A stretch of 49,879 nucleotides of DNA from Xenococcaceae cyanobacterium MO_167.B27 (GTDB taxonomy: Bacteria > Cyanobacteriota > Cyanobacteriia > Cyanobacteriales > Xenococcaceae), in contig JASJCP010000016.1 of the NCBI GenBank assembly GCA_030065935.1, forward strand, positions 1 to 49,879, read 5' to 3'. Under the pieces are notes generated by a model, which saw only the letters and a list, made by a program, of their open reading frames with translations, had not been told where the DNA came from and made no database searches. Position 1 is the stretch's first letter; each line of letters starts with the position of its first letter. Positions 35,314-43,514 of this stretch are shown piece by piece. The translations under genes were made by a program, and so were the position numbers.

Positions 35314-36114
35314 TTATTTTAAAACTTTTGTAAATTTATTTTTGGCATATTCATAAAGCTCTAGATCGGGAGCGCAAATTTTGGTGATTTTTTTCATTGT
35401 TGCTTCATCAATATCAGGATTTTTTACGGGGTTTTTCCGTCTGTGAGTTATTCTTAATTGTGTTCCTGTGTATTGTTTAAAATTTAGGATAAAACTGTTT
35501 AAATCCTCTAAAAAACCTACGATCGCCAATTTAGCGAGATTCTCTTTAGCACGAGCGATCGCAGCCTGAGATGTATATTCATAATCGATTTGGTTTGAGA
35601 TACCTCCCATATATCTTATATATTCATAACCACCTTCTTTTCCCCGTGGCGTATCCAAAAAAGTTGCTAAATCTTCTTTGATTTTGAAATGCTCGCTTTC
35701 TTTAAAGGCGTTATAAAAATAATTGGAAATGTACCTTTTAACAGGATGTCTTAAACAAGTTACATAGAGATATTGATGATGAAATTTCTCCCATGTTTCT
35801 TGGTCATAAGTTACATGACCTGAGATATATTGAGTTTCTCGGAACATTTCATAAATAACTAGTTGTTCTCGAAACTGTAAAAGCTTGTTAGTTTCACCTT
35901 TTTGGATATCTATGCCATAAAGCATTTTAGCTGTTTCATGGGAAGGAGAAGCTTCAATTCTGCTATAACTATGTCGATAATGTTTTCTGATTGCTTTATC
36001 AATAGAAGTTCCCCCAGATTTAGGAATGTGAATAAAAAATACTTTAGTTTTATCTGGTATCAGGAGTTTTTCTAGATTTTGTTTAATTTTCCATTTAATT
36101 AGTGCAACGTCCAT
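35314..36114 (-). CDS. Sulfotransferase family 2 (carbohydrate type)
   Basis: A 266-residue protein of the heparan/chondroitin-type sulfotransferase_2 family. The PAPS loop is FFIHIPKSGGTSIDKAI, and the 3'-phosphate segment is TCLRHPVKRYISNYF. A GHV motif (ISGHVTY) follows the loop, as in relatives. The family typically sulfates sugars in polysaccharides. It follows the ATP-grasp-like gene by 22 bases, so the two are almost certainly co-transcribed. Complete at both ends. Confidence 0.87.
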   Translation of the reverse strand: MDVALIKWKIKQNLEKLLIPDKTKVFFIHIPKSGGTSIDKAIRKHYRHSYSRIEASPSHETAKMLYGIDIQKGETNKLLQFREQLVIYEMFRETQYISGHVTYDQETWEKFHHQYLYVTCLRHPVKRYISNYFYNAFKESEHFKIKEDLATFLDTPRGKEGGYEYIRYMGGISNQIDYEYTSQAAIARAKENLAKLAIVGFLEDLNSFILNFKQYTGTQLRITHRRKNPVKNPDIDEATMKKITKICAPDLELYEYAKNKFTKVLK

Positions 36115-36136
36115 TTATCTAGCTAAAAATATTTGC

Positions 36137-37195
36137 TTAGTTTTCGATATTAAAGAACTCCTTTTGAAAAGCTTGAGCCATTTTTTCGAGAGCAAATTGG
36201 CGGTCTTCTGGAGTAAGAACACATTGTTCAGGGGGTAAAACCAGGGGTTCAAATAATAATCTGGATGAGGGAGTATTGTTAGCATCAACAATATATATTC
36301 GTTTATCTGTTTTATCTCTTAGTACATCTAATTCTCCATAGTCTAAACCTAATTTTTGGCAGAAACATAAAATCTTGCTGATTTCATCTTCATCAAATAC
36401 TTCTTTAGTTTCAACTACTTGAACCGAGATTAAGCTAGGATAACCGAAAAAGCGTTGTGTTTCTGTTTGATTTTTTTTAATATAGATATATACAAAAGGA
36501 ATTATCTTATTAAATATAGGAACTCTATAGTCAAGAACTTTATCTTCTTCTAATTCATTCTCCACAAGTTTTTGATAGACAACCCCTGATTCTGTCTTAT
36601 CAATAGGACAAGAAATTATCTTACCATCGTGTTGAGCATTTAAATTAGATTTAACTACACATTTTCCTGTATATGTTAGTGGATTTACTGCAATACTATA
36701 GCCAAAAGCTTCATGAAATAATTGATTAGTTAATGACTTACTAACATCTTGGCAATGAAGATTAAGAACTTTAATATTTTGTTCTGACATACGGGATAAA
36801 ATAGGTTCTTCAGAAAAGAAAGTTTTATATCTTTGCCATTTGACTGCTAGATCGAAGTTGTCTTTAGGATTATCAGTAACGTCATAGCCTAAAAGAAGGC
36901 AAATTTGATAAATTGTAGCTTTTCGATAGGGAAAATCTGGATATAATAAAACTTTTTTTCTATTACTCAATAATTTTTGAGTTGTAGTTATCAGTTTTTG
37001 GACAACAGTTAATGGTTGTTGATTTACCCCAACAGAAAGATTGTAAGTATAAGTTCTGTATAAATTGAGCCAAGAAATAGGAATACAATTTTGCAGAAAT
37101 ATTTTGGCTCTATCTATAAGATTATCTAGATTAGTTGATTTTAGTTTGGTAATAGTTAATATAGAAGCTAAAATTGCTGAAAAACTAATCATCAT
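36137..37195 (-). CDS. ATP-grasp-like protein in sulfotransferase operon
   Basis: A 352-residue protein without a family name I can give. The C-terminal two thirds show ATP-grasp features: GKCVVKSNLNAQHDGKIISC (lysine plus glycine-rich loop region), VYQKLVENELEEDKVLDYRV, and an acidic metal site pattern LDYGELDVLRD...IYIVDANNTPSS (D-x-N spacing). ATP-grasp enzymes join a carboxylate to an amine or thiol via an acyl phosphate. Its start overlaps the 3' end of the upstream sulfotransferase gene by 11 bases, implying translational coupling. It may attach an amino acid or similar group to the product that is later sulfated; this is inference. Confidence 0.65.
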   Translation of the reverse strand: MMISFSAILASILTITKLKSTNLDNLIDRAKIFLQNCIPISWLNLYRTYTYNLSVGVNQQPLTVVQKLITTTQKLLSNRKKVLLYPDFPYRKATIYQICLLLGYDVTDNPKDNFDLAVKWQRYKTFFSEEPILSRMSEQNIKVLNLHCQDVSKSLTNQLFHEAFGYSIAVNPLTYTGKCVVKSNLNAQHDGKIISCPIDKTESGVVYQKLVENELEEDKVLDYRVPIFNKIIPFVYIYIKKNQTETQRFFGYPSLISVQVVETKEVFDEDEISKILCFCQKLGLDYGELDVLRDKTDKRIYIVDANNTPSSRLLFEPLVLPPEQCVLTPEDRQFALEKMAQAFQKEFFNIEN

Positions 37196-38030
37196 AAGAA
37201 TATCCTCGCAAAAAATCGTATTGCTCTATGTTCTTTCTGACTAATTCAATTGAGGCATCATCCCACTGATAAGTAAACCGAGTTTTCTTAGGAGATTTAA
37301 AGACAATACTGGCGCAGTCATCTAGATATTGTTGATTTATTTCAAGTTCTAAAAACTCACAAAGTTGCCTCAAAACAGCTTTGGGGTCATCAATTAATGA
37401 TTCATGTCGAATGTCTACAATGTCTTGCTCTTTAACTTGTGTTTTTAAGTAAGCAACGGTTTTACACTTAGTGAAATAGGAGTTTATCCCATATTCCAAA
37501 TCCGCTTTTTTGCGAGCAATCATAGTAGTAATGTTGTCATAAGGATTTCTGACTACATGAATAAACTTAATGGGAACATCAACCCTATCTGGTAAAATTT
37601 TTAAAACTTCAGGGTTAGTGCGAATAATGTAATTAGTAGCACTTCCTCTTTTATCCCCAATAACTTTTAGAGTTTGAAACTTTCCTTGCCATTGATTAGG
37701 CACTTCATAAGAATAGCCAGTTTCTTGTCTTCCTGCCATCGCTTTTCTTCGGGAATTTTGAAGCAAGAAATAATATATTTTTTGGCAATTAACCCCTTGC
37801 TGGAAAAGTTTGAGGGCATTAAGTTCATGTCCAATAATTATATTGGGATGAGCATCTAACAACGAACCAACTAAACTATGTCCGCTTCTAGTGTAGCCAA
37901 CGAACATACAATATTTTTCTACAGATTTAAATAAGTCTTCACGCTTAAATGATTCATATAGACGATATTGGAAGTAATCGCTGATTTGGGTTACTGTCTT
38001 TTTTGCTTGCTTATATTTATATTTCAGCAT
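37185..38030 (-). CDS. Sulfotransferase (first gene of the operon)
   Basis: A 281-residue protein. The PAPS loop is CMFVGYTRSGHSLVGSLLDA, a common cyanobacterial and animal variant with H after SG, followed by HPNIIIGHELNAL. The 3'-phosphate segment is KFIHVVRNPYDNITTM. The C-terminal part (LCEFLELEINQQYLDDC, YDFLRGYSYDD) resembles general sulfotransferases. It is the first gene of the minus-strand unit and overlaps the ATP-grasp-like gene by 11 bases. Acceptor unknown. Confidence 0.85.
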   Translation of the reverse strand: MLKYKYKQAKKTVTQISDYFQYRLYESFKREDLFKSVEKYCMFVGYTRSGHSLVGSLLDAHPNIIIGHELNALKLFQQGVNCQKIYYFLLQNSRRKAMAGRQETGYSYEVPNQWQGKFQTLKVIGDKRGSATNYIIRTNPEVLKILPDRVDVPIKFIHVVRNPYDNITTMIARKKADLEYGINSYFTKCKTVAYLKTQVKEQDIVDIRHESLIDDPKAVLRQLCEFLELEINQQYLDDCASIVFKSPKKTRFTYQWDDASIELVRKNIEQYDFLRGYSYDD

Positions 38031-38457
38031 CTTACTTAGTTACTCTATTAGTAGTTTTTATATAGCGATTCCCAATTAGAATTATCTAGGATTTAATACC
38101 TTATTTCATAATAAATATCTAAAATAATCCGACTGTACTTAACAGTCTTTGAGAGAAGCTATGTATCAAATAAATAGTAAATTAAAACTATCAATACTGA
38201 TTTAGCTCCCTATCATACTAGGCAAATGTAAAAAAAAAGTGATCTTGATGGTGGATAGGTAATTAATCCTCAAAGAAACTCAAAAAACAAATATAGTTAT
38301 AATTGATTAAAAGCAATTGAATAGAGCGATCGCTACTTCATCTATTCTTTAATTACTTAGGGAATTGTTAAATGGTTTACTCTCACTATAAATAGGTATC
38401 AAAGTTATTAACTTATGAACCACTAAAGTTGTTTAATAAATGCGGTTAAATTAACTT
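38031..38457. other. Divergent AT-rich regulatory region of sulfation operon and hydroxylase gene
   Basis: 427 bases with no supported gene, separating two divergently transcribed units. Very AT-rich, with one GCGATCGC near 38327. Promoters for both sides must lie here; no specific operator was recognised. Confidence 0.5.
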
Positions 38458-39333
38458 ATGAAGACATTAACAAAAAAACTCAAAGCTAAAATAGTTCGTT
38501 TATTCAGCTTTTATCCCCTTATTCAGTATTTATTTAAGGCTAGTCAAGATACGGAACTCCATCCTATTCTCCGTTCTTATTTAGGGGAGTTTCCATTGTG
38601 TCTTTTTTCTGAACCTTTACTGTGGCTGAAAATGGTGCGAAACGTTGATGGTCGATTCCAAAAAGCAGAGCAACGACCCTATGCCTTTTACACTCCTCAT
38701 CTTAGTGCTTCTCCCTTTAATGAACCAGATCCAGTCTCCCGATTTCTGGAAGATAATCTTGGGGTTATCGCGGAAGAGTTTGCTCTTTGCGCTCCTCCTC
38801 AAGTACCAACCCCCTCTAAAGCTTTAGTTGATAAGGGTATTTGGAACACATTTCCCCTAAGACGTTCATCCAAGACAATTCCAGAAAATATCTCCCGTTG
38901 TCCCCAAACTTGGGAATTAGTACAGCAATGCCCACTATTACAGGGTGTTGAAGGTGGAGTCTATTTCTCCATCCTATATCCAGACACCCATATAAGTAGT
39001 CATTGTGGCCCATCTAACTTGAAACATCGCTATCATCTGACCATAGAAGAAGCAGAAGATGCCAGGATTAGAGCAGGACAGGAATGGCGTACTTGGCGAC
39101 GTGGAGAATGTTTGATTTTAGACGATTCTTTTGAACATGAAGTAAAACACAATGGTGACAAAAGGCGGGTTGTTTTGATTGTTGACTGTTGGCATCCTGA
39201 CTTGACTGAGAAGGAAAGAGACTTCTTGACTCATCTCCACCAAATCTGGCGTAAACCTACAAGAAAAGCTGCCGAAAAGCGAGCCTTCCGTAAGAGTAAA
39301 GACAACCAAAAGCCAAAAATTGTTTCAACGTAA
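38458..39333 (+). CDS. Aspartyl/asparaginyl beta-hydroxylase family dioxygenase
   Basis: A 291-residue Fe(II)/2-oxoglutarate-dependent oxygenase of the Asp_Arg_Hydrox family. The core has ISSHCGPSNLKHRYHLTI (metal ligand H182, 2-oxoglutarate or substrate contacts R191 and H193) and DDSFEHEVKHN...RRVVLIVDCWHPDLT (second histidine H227, conserved RVVLIVDxWHP). Eukaryotic members hydroxylate Asp/Asn in EGF domains; bacterial members often modify peptides, lipids or free amino acids. Here it sits beside a sulfation operon and a cupin, so it may install the hydroxyl that is later decorated. Substrate unknown. Confidence 0.87.
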   Translation: MKTLTKKLKAKIVRLFSFYPLIQYLFKASQDTELHPILRSYLGEFPLCLFSEPLLWLKMVRNVDGRFQKAEQRPYAFYTPHLSASPFNEPDPVSRFLEDNLGVIAEEFALCAPPQVPTPSKALVDKGIWNTFPLRRSSKTIPENISRCPQTWELVQQCPLLQGVEGGVYFSILYPDTHISSHCGPSNLKHRYHLTIEEAEDARIRAGQEWRTWRRGECLILDDSFEHEVKHNGDKRRVVLIVDCWHPDLTEKERDFLTHLHQIWRKPTRKAAEKRAFRKSKDNQKPKIVST

Positions 39334-39819
39334 TGTCATAAAAATTCCCCTACCTCGACACTTTGTGAACCAAGTGGCTACAAAAAACGTTTCCTTTCGG
39401 GGTAGGTAGGGTTAGGGCGGTCAACAGCCTGAAGTTTCTTGACACTTACGCCCTCAGAATTATGACCAGTTACAAATACAAGAACTAAACTTTTGTTGCG
39501 AAGGTTGTAATTTTACCATTTGTTAGGTTCTACTCATATCTTGCACCTCGAACCTATACCGTTTAATAGACTATAACTATTATCAACACTAGATAAGAGT
39601 CCTCTTGAGAGGACTTTTCTGTAAAGCGCCAAGAAATTTATTTTAAGGTGATGTATCGCTGAGAACGTTGCTCTGAAAACAAAACTTTGAGATTAGCTCC
39701 GATGCAATCTAAATCCTCGAATGATCAGGGACAAAAATCATTTGCGGATAGAGTAGTTGAAATAGTAATATAAATAATTAAAATTAAACTACAAAGAAAA
39801 GAGAAATTTAACTAATTAA
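39334..39819. other. Intergenic region with repeat copy E
   Basis: 486 bases. Contains a CCCCTACC/GGGGTAGG-like area (39348-39420) and the multi-hairpin repeat copy E (39531-39662). A short open stretch near 39446-39523 translates with NFCCEGCNFTIC but is too short to support. The last 60 bases are AT-rich with no clear promoter. Confidence 0.5.
39531..39662 (+). repeat. Multi-hairpin dispersed repeat, copy E
   Basis: Left end TACTCATATCTTGCACC (39531-39547) is identical to that of copy B. Hairpin 1 is deleted. TTTAATAGACTATAACTATT follows, then hairpin 3 AGTCCTCTTGAGAGGACT, the linker TTTCTGTAAAGCG and a damaged hairpin 4 (CCAAGAAATTTATTTTAAGG). The same hairpin 4 damage is shared with copy F 780 bases away, so these two are closest relatives. 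Confidence 0.75.
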
Positions 39820-40332
39820 ATGTATAATAACCGCTTAAAATCAAAGATTTTTTCTTTTAAGAACAAACTTTCCAGTTTATTCAACAGAAACAATACATTT
39901 ACTAATATAGAGCCTCAAATTTTCCAGGTCAGAACTCAGCTTTTGAGTAAAGGGAGAAGTGACTATACTTTGGCTCGTACTGAGGCGATGAGTGTCAGAA
40001 TTAAATGTTATGCTCAAGGAGGCGAGAACGTTCTCCACACTCATCCAGGTCAAGATCATACATTTGTGGTGTTGGCAGGTAGGGCAAAGTTTTATGGCAT
40101 AGATGGCGAAGTTACGGAACTAACTAGAAATCAAGGCATCTTACTTCCTGAAGGTTTCTACCACTATTTTTCTAGTTGTGGAGACGAACCACTAGTAATG
40201 CTGAGAATATCAGCAGAAAAAAGAAAAGTTAAAGCGCGTCGCATTGGCATTGATGGGAAACCTTTTGTCGGTAAAACTCAAGAGAACAATTACGAAGAGA
40301 AAGTCCCCATTGAAGGACTTTTTTATGAATAG
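39820..40332 (+). CDS. Cupin-domain protein
   Basis: A 170-residue protein with a single cupin barrel at about residues 55-130. Motif 1 is HTHPGQDHTFVVLAGRAKF, with metal ligands H73, H75 and H80; motif 2 is the LLPEGFYHYFSSC part, with H115. The N-terminal 30 residues are basic and the C-terminal 35 are charged. Such proteins bind a metal and act as isomerases, dioxygenases or sensors; the sequence alone does not decide. Flanked on both sides by copies of the multi-hairpin repeat, which may have moved the segment as a unit. Confidence 0.8.
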   Translation: MYNNRLKSKIFSFKNKLSSLFNRNNTFTNIEPQIFQVRTQLLSKGRSDYTLARTEAMSVRIKCYAQGGENVLHTHPGQDHTFVVLAGRAKFYGIDGEVTELTRNQGILLPEGFYHYFSSCGDEPLVMLRISAEKRKVKARRIGIDGKPFVGKTQENNYEEKVPIEGLFYE

Positions 40333-40335
40333 ACC

Positions 40336-40440
40336 TGCAATAGACTATAACTGTTATCAAAACTAGATTTTAGTCCTCTTGAGAGGACACAGGTAGTATT
40401 AGCCAAGAAATTTATTTTAAGGTGATGTATCGCGCTTCTA
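40336..40440 (+). repeat. Multi-hairpin dispersed repeat, copy F
   Basis: Starts four bases after the cupin stop with TGCAATAGACTATAACTG, then hairpin 3 AGTCCTCTTGAGAGGAC. ACAGGTAGTATTAGCCAAGA and the damaged hairpin 4 follow, ending TGATGTATCGCG. Linker TATTAGCCAAG is shared with copy D, and the damaged stem with copy E. Confidence 0.7.
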
Positions 40441-40486
40441 ATGTTGAATTCCCGTTAGAAGATGCGATCGATCGCTCCGAGGTCTA

Positions 40487-41848
40487 TTAAATCAGTTTTC
40501 CGAAAGCAGTACAATGAATACCAAGCTTTTTGCGTACCCAGATGGTATTCTCCACATTTAATAAAATTGCACTACCAGCTGTAGCTATTGCTGCTCCTTC
40601 CACTCCCCATTGAGGAATCAACAAAGCGTCTAAAACCAGATTCAAAATACTACTACCTCCGCGACTAATCAGGCTATAGCGTTCGTTTCCAGTCATATTA
40701 AGCAATAAACCCACTGAGCCTGTTGTAACATTAGCTAGTTGTCCCACACACAGAATAATCAGAGCATTGTCTCCTTGGGTAAACTCACTACCAAACAGGG
40801 ATAAATACCAGTGACCAAATACCACTAAACCGATAATTATTGGTAAAGAAACTAAGAAGACAGCACGAGAGCTTTTAATCAAAATCTTTTGTATCTTTTC
40901 GGTCTTCCCTTCCGCATAAAGACTAGCAATATTGGGTGCGAGAACTGTGCTAGCAGCATTAGCAGCAAAACTAATCAGTTGTACTCCTCGAGTTACTGCA
41001 AAATAAATTCCTACTGCTTCAGGACCTTGAATTGCTCCTAGCATTAGAATATCAGTCCGAGATTTAATCAGATACATACTACCCATGAACATGAAGGGCA
41101 AGGCACTATTTAACCAAGCTCTTGATTGGTATTGAGGTGTAGCCTCCTTAACTTCCTTGGGTAAAGCTCGGTTTAGCAATTTCACTCCCACTACCAGGGT
41201 AATAAGAACAGCACATACTCTCATTAGTGCTACCCAGGTAGGAGACAAACCTTCTCCTATCAATAGATATAAACATCCTGTAAAAGCAAGCAACAACAGA
41301 GGAGTGAGGATTAACTCTGGCGCAAGTCCCATAACGATCTTACGGAGTCCTCTCATCGCTGCTAACCGCAAATTTCTCAGGCTATCAAAGGGAATTAACA
41401 TCATAGCTACACAGAAAGCTAAAAACTGCTCCGAATTAGCAGTCATATCTAGATCCCCAGCTACAACGATTGCTCCTAAAGCTAAAAACATCGAAACCAC
41501 TAACACTACTTGATTAGCCCAACGTAACAAACCATTCATCAAACCCCAAGATGACTTAGTTCGATAGATGGCAACTTCTCGGACAACTAACTTATCCAGT
41601 CCTAACATTGCGCCCACAGTTAGCAACTGAGTCCAAGAAAAAGCGTAAGTATAGATTCCAAAACCTGATGTTCCCAGAAGACGAGCCAGGAAAATACCAG
41701 TAATGAAGCTCAAACCAGTAGCAACAATTCTCAGACCCAAAGTGCTTGCTGCACCTCTGACTAAACGTTGCTTGAGGTTGCTTTTTTTATTGGTAACTAG
41801 GAGAGTTTGCAGTAAGTCTCGGAAATACTGAACTCCTTTATCGATCAT
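40487..41848 (-). CDS. Wzx-type polysaccharide flippase
   Basis: A 453-residue membrane protein with about twelve to fourteen hydrophobic segments. The start LVRGAASTLGLRIVATGLSF, then LLGTSGFGIYTYAFSW, is the standard opening of MOP-superfamily oligosaccharide flippases (RfbX/Wzx-like). LKSRTDILMLGAIQG-type and MTGNERYSLISRG segments fit too. It would turn lipid-linked glycan units across the plasma membrane for assembly. It lies between the cupin and glycosyltransferase genes, transcribed away from the latter, and belongs functionally to the polysaccharide island. Confidence 0.9.
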   Translation of the reverse strand: MIDKGVQYFRDLLQTLLVTNKKSNLKQRLVRGAASTLGLRIVATGLSFITGIFLARLLGTSGFGIYTYAFSWTQLLTVGAMLGLDKLVVREVAIYRTKSSWGLMNGLLRWANQVVLVVSMFLALGAIVVAGDLDMTANSEQFLAFCVAMMLIPFDSLRNLRLAAMRGLRKIVMGLAPELILTPLLLLAFTGCLYLLIGEGLSPTWVALMRVCAVLITLVVGVKLLNRALPKEVKEATPQYQSRAWLNSALPFMFMGSMYLIKSRTDILMLGAIQGPEAVGIYFAVTRGVQLISFAANAASTVLAPNIASLYAEGKTEKIQKILIKSSRAVFLVSLPIIIGLVVFGHWYLSLFGSEFTQGDNALIILCVGQLANVTTGSVGLLLNMTGNERYSLISRGGSSILNLVLDALLIPQWGVEGAAIATAGSAILLNVENTIWVRKKLGIHCTAFGKLI

Positions 41849-42212
41849 CTCTAATGCCTCTTATCATAATCAAATTCATAGTCCTACTCAAAAACTTCTC
41901 ATTCCATCGATGTTATCCACTATCACTGTTAAGCGATCATTAGTACTATTACAGCCCATTCCGAGTAAATACGGAAATTCATATTTACTAAAATCGCGAT
42001 AATACTAGTGAAAATACCGAAGCTGATTCCTCTGGTCTGAGATTACTTCAGTATAGACACATAAATTAATTAATTTTTTACCGAGTTTATCACTTTTGTT
42101 TCAGTAGTATTATTGAAAAATTTATTTAACTCTTTGCGCCGTCTTAGATACTTTACCAGATTTTTTGTAACTAGTTAAAAAAATAAATTGTTATTTATTA
42201 CAAGCGTATATC
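41849..42212. other. Divergent AT-rich region between flippase and glycosyltransferase
   Basis: 364 bases without a supported gene. Both neighbours read outward. The right half is extremely AT-rich with T-runs near 42069-42170. No specific site recognised. Confidence 0.5.
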
Positions 42213-43379
42213 ATGAATCGTAAATTATTGATTTTAGGGACAAGGGGAATACCAGCAAATTATGGGGGCTTTGAAACTTTTGCAGAACGTTTATCTCTCT
42301 ATCTTGTGGAAAGAGGATGGGAAGTAACAGTATATTGTCAAGGGAATTGTAAAAACCTTGAAACCAAGGTTTGGCAAGGGATTAACTTAGTTAATATCCC
42401 TACTAAAAATACTGGTGCTTTAAGTTCAGTTATTTTTGATTACCGCTCTACAATTCATGCTCTTCAACAAGATGGAATGCTCCTAGTACTAGGATATAAT
42501 ACGGCAATTTTTTCCCTACTATATTGGTTGAAAAAACGCATCAGTATTATGAATATGGATGGTATGGAATGGTGGCGTAGTAAATGGAATTTTTGGCAGA
42601 AATTATGGTTGTTCTTTAATGAACGTTGTGGAGCTCTTTTTAGTAACCATTTAATTGCGGATCATCCTCAGATAAAAAAACACCTGACTAGTTATATATC
42701 TCCTAGGAAGATTACAGTTATTCCCTATGGAACAGAAGAGGTAACAAACATAGACGAAAGCTTGTTAAAAACTTATAAACTAGTTCCGAATCAATACATT
42801 TTAGTCATTGCTAGACCAGAACCCGAGAATTCTATTCTCGAAATTGTTTCTGCTTTCTCCAGTCGTAAATGGGGAATGAAACTAGTAGTATTAGGACGCT
42901 ATCTACCCCAAGAAGTTCCCTATCATCAAAAAGTTATGGAAGCAGCCAGTGACGAAGTTATTTTTGCAGGAGCTATTTACGAGAAAGAAATAGTTGATAC
43001 TCTGAGATTTTACACTCGCCTATATATTCACGGACATACAGTAGGAGGTACTAACCCGTCTCTCGTAGAAGCTTTAGCTGCTGGCTCTCCTGTTCTAGCT
43101 CAAAATAACGCCTTCAATCGCTGGGTTGCTGGCGAAAAAGCTCACTATTTCGGAGATACAACTGATTGTCTCCAAGAACTCAAAGAGTTACTTTATGACG
43201 AGCAAGAACTAGAGCGAATGAAGGTGGCTAGCATAGCTAGATATAGGTCACAATTTTCTGAAAATCGTGACCTCGAAGCATACGAAATGTTGTTATCAGC
43301 CTATATAACCGAAGCAATACCCCGAAAAGTTCATCACAAAGCAGCCTTTCAAATCAACACTAGGACTAACGAGATTTAG
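42213..43379 (+). CDS. Glycosyltransferase with DUF1972 N-terminus (GT4-like)
   Basis: A 388-residue protein. The N-terminus LGTRGIPANYGGFETFAERL is the signature of DUF1972-type glycosyltransferases, including capsular rhamnosyltransferases of the Cps2T kind. The C-terminal lobe has GT-B features: YILVIARPEPEN, and GHTVGGTNPSLVEALAAGSPVLA with the nucleotide-sugar-binding E-x7-E-like region. Likely adds the first or an early sugar to a lipid-linked unit. The receiver-Wzz fusion gene follows 135 bases later on the same strand, then a family 2 glycosyltransferase, so these three probably form an operon. Confidence 0.9.
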   Translation: MNRKLLILGTRGIPANYGGFETFAERLSLYLVERGWEVTVYCQGNCKNLETKVWQGINLVNIPTKNTGALSSVIFDYRSTIHALQQDGMLLVLGYNTAIFSLLYWLKKRISIMNMDGMEWWRSKWNFWQKLWLFFNERCGALFSNHLIADHPQIKKHLTSYISPRKITVIPYGTEEVTNIDESLLKTYKLVPNQYILVIARPEPENSILEIVSAFSSRKWGMKLVVLGRYLPQEVPYHQKVMEAASDEVIFAGAIYEKEIVDTLRFYTRLYIHGHTVGGTNPSLVEALAAGSPVLAQNNAFNRWVAGEKAHYFGDTTDCLQELKELLYDEQELERMKVASIARYRSQFSENRDLEAYEMLLSAYITEAIPRKVHHKAAFQINTRTNEI

Positions 43380-43514
43380 CTCTAAAATCTTGACCTAAAC
43401 TTTATTCAATAGAGATGAAGTTGTTGTAGCATAAAGGATAGGCAAAAAAGATTGAGATGTAACTGTGGGATTGCGATACTCTCTGATGTACGAGAAAATG
43501 CTTAATACAATCTA

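Noticed and set aside
38458-39333. Antisense frames of 60-65 residues within the hydroxylase gene
   Set aside because: The sense frame has all the motifs of the dioxygenase family; the others show no start site or family resemblance.
39446-39523. Short frame ending NFCCEGCNFTIC
   Set aside because: Clustered cysteines are suggestive, but it is short, lacks a start with ribosome-binding site and matches no family I recognise; it may be the tail of a lost gene.
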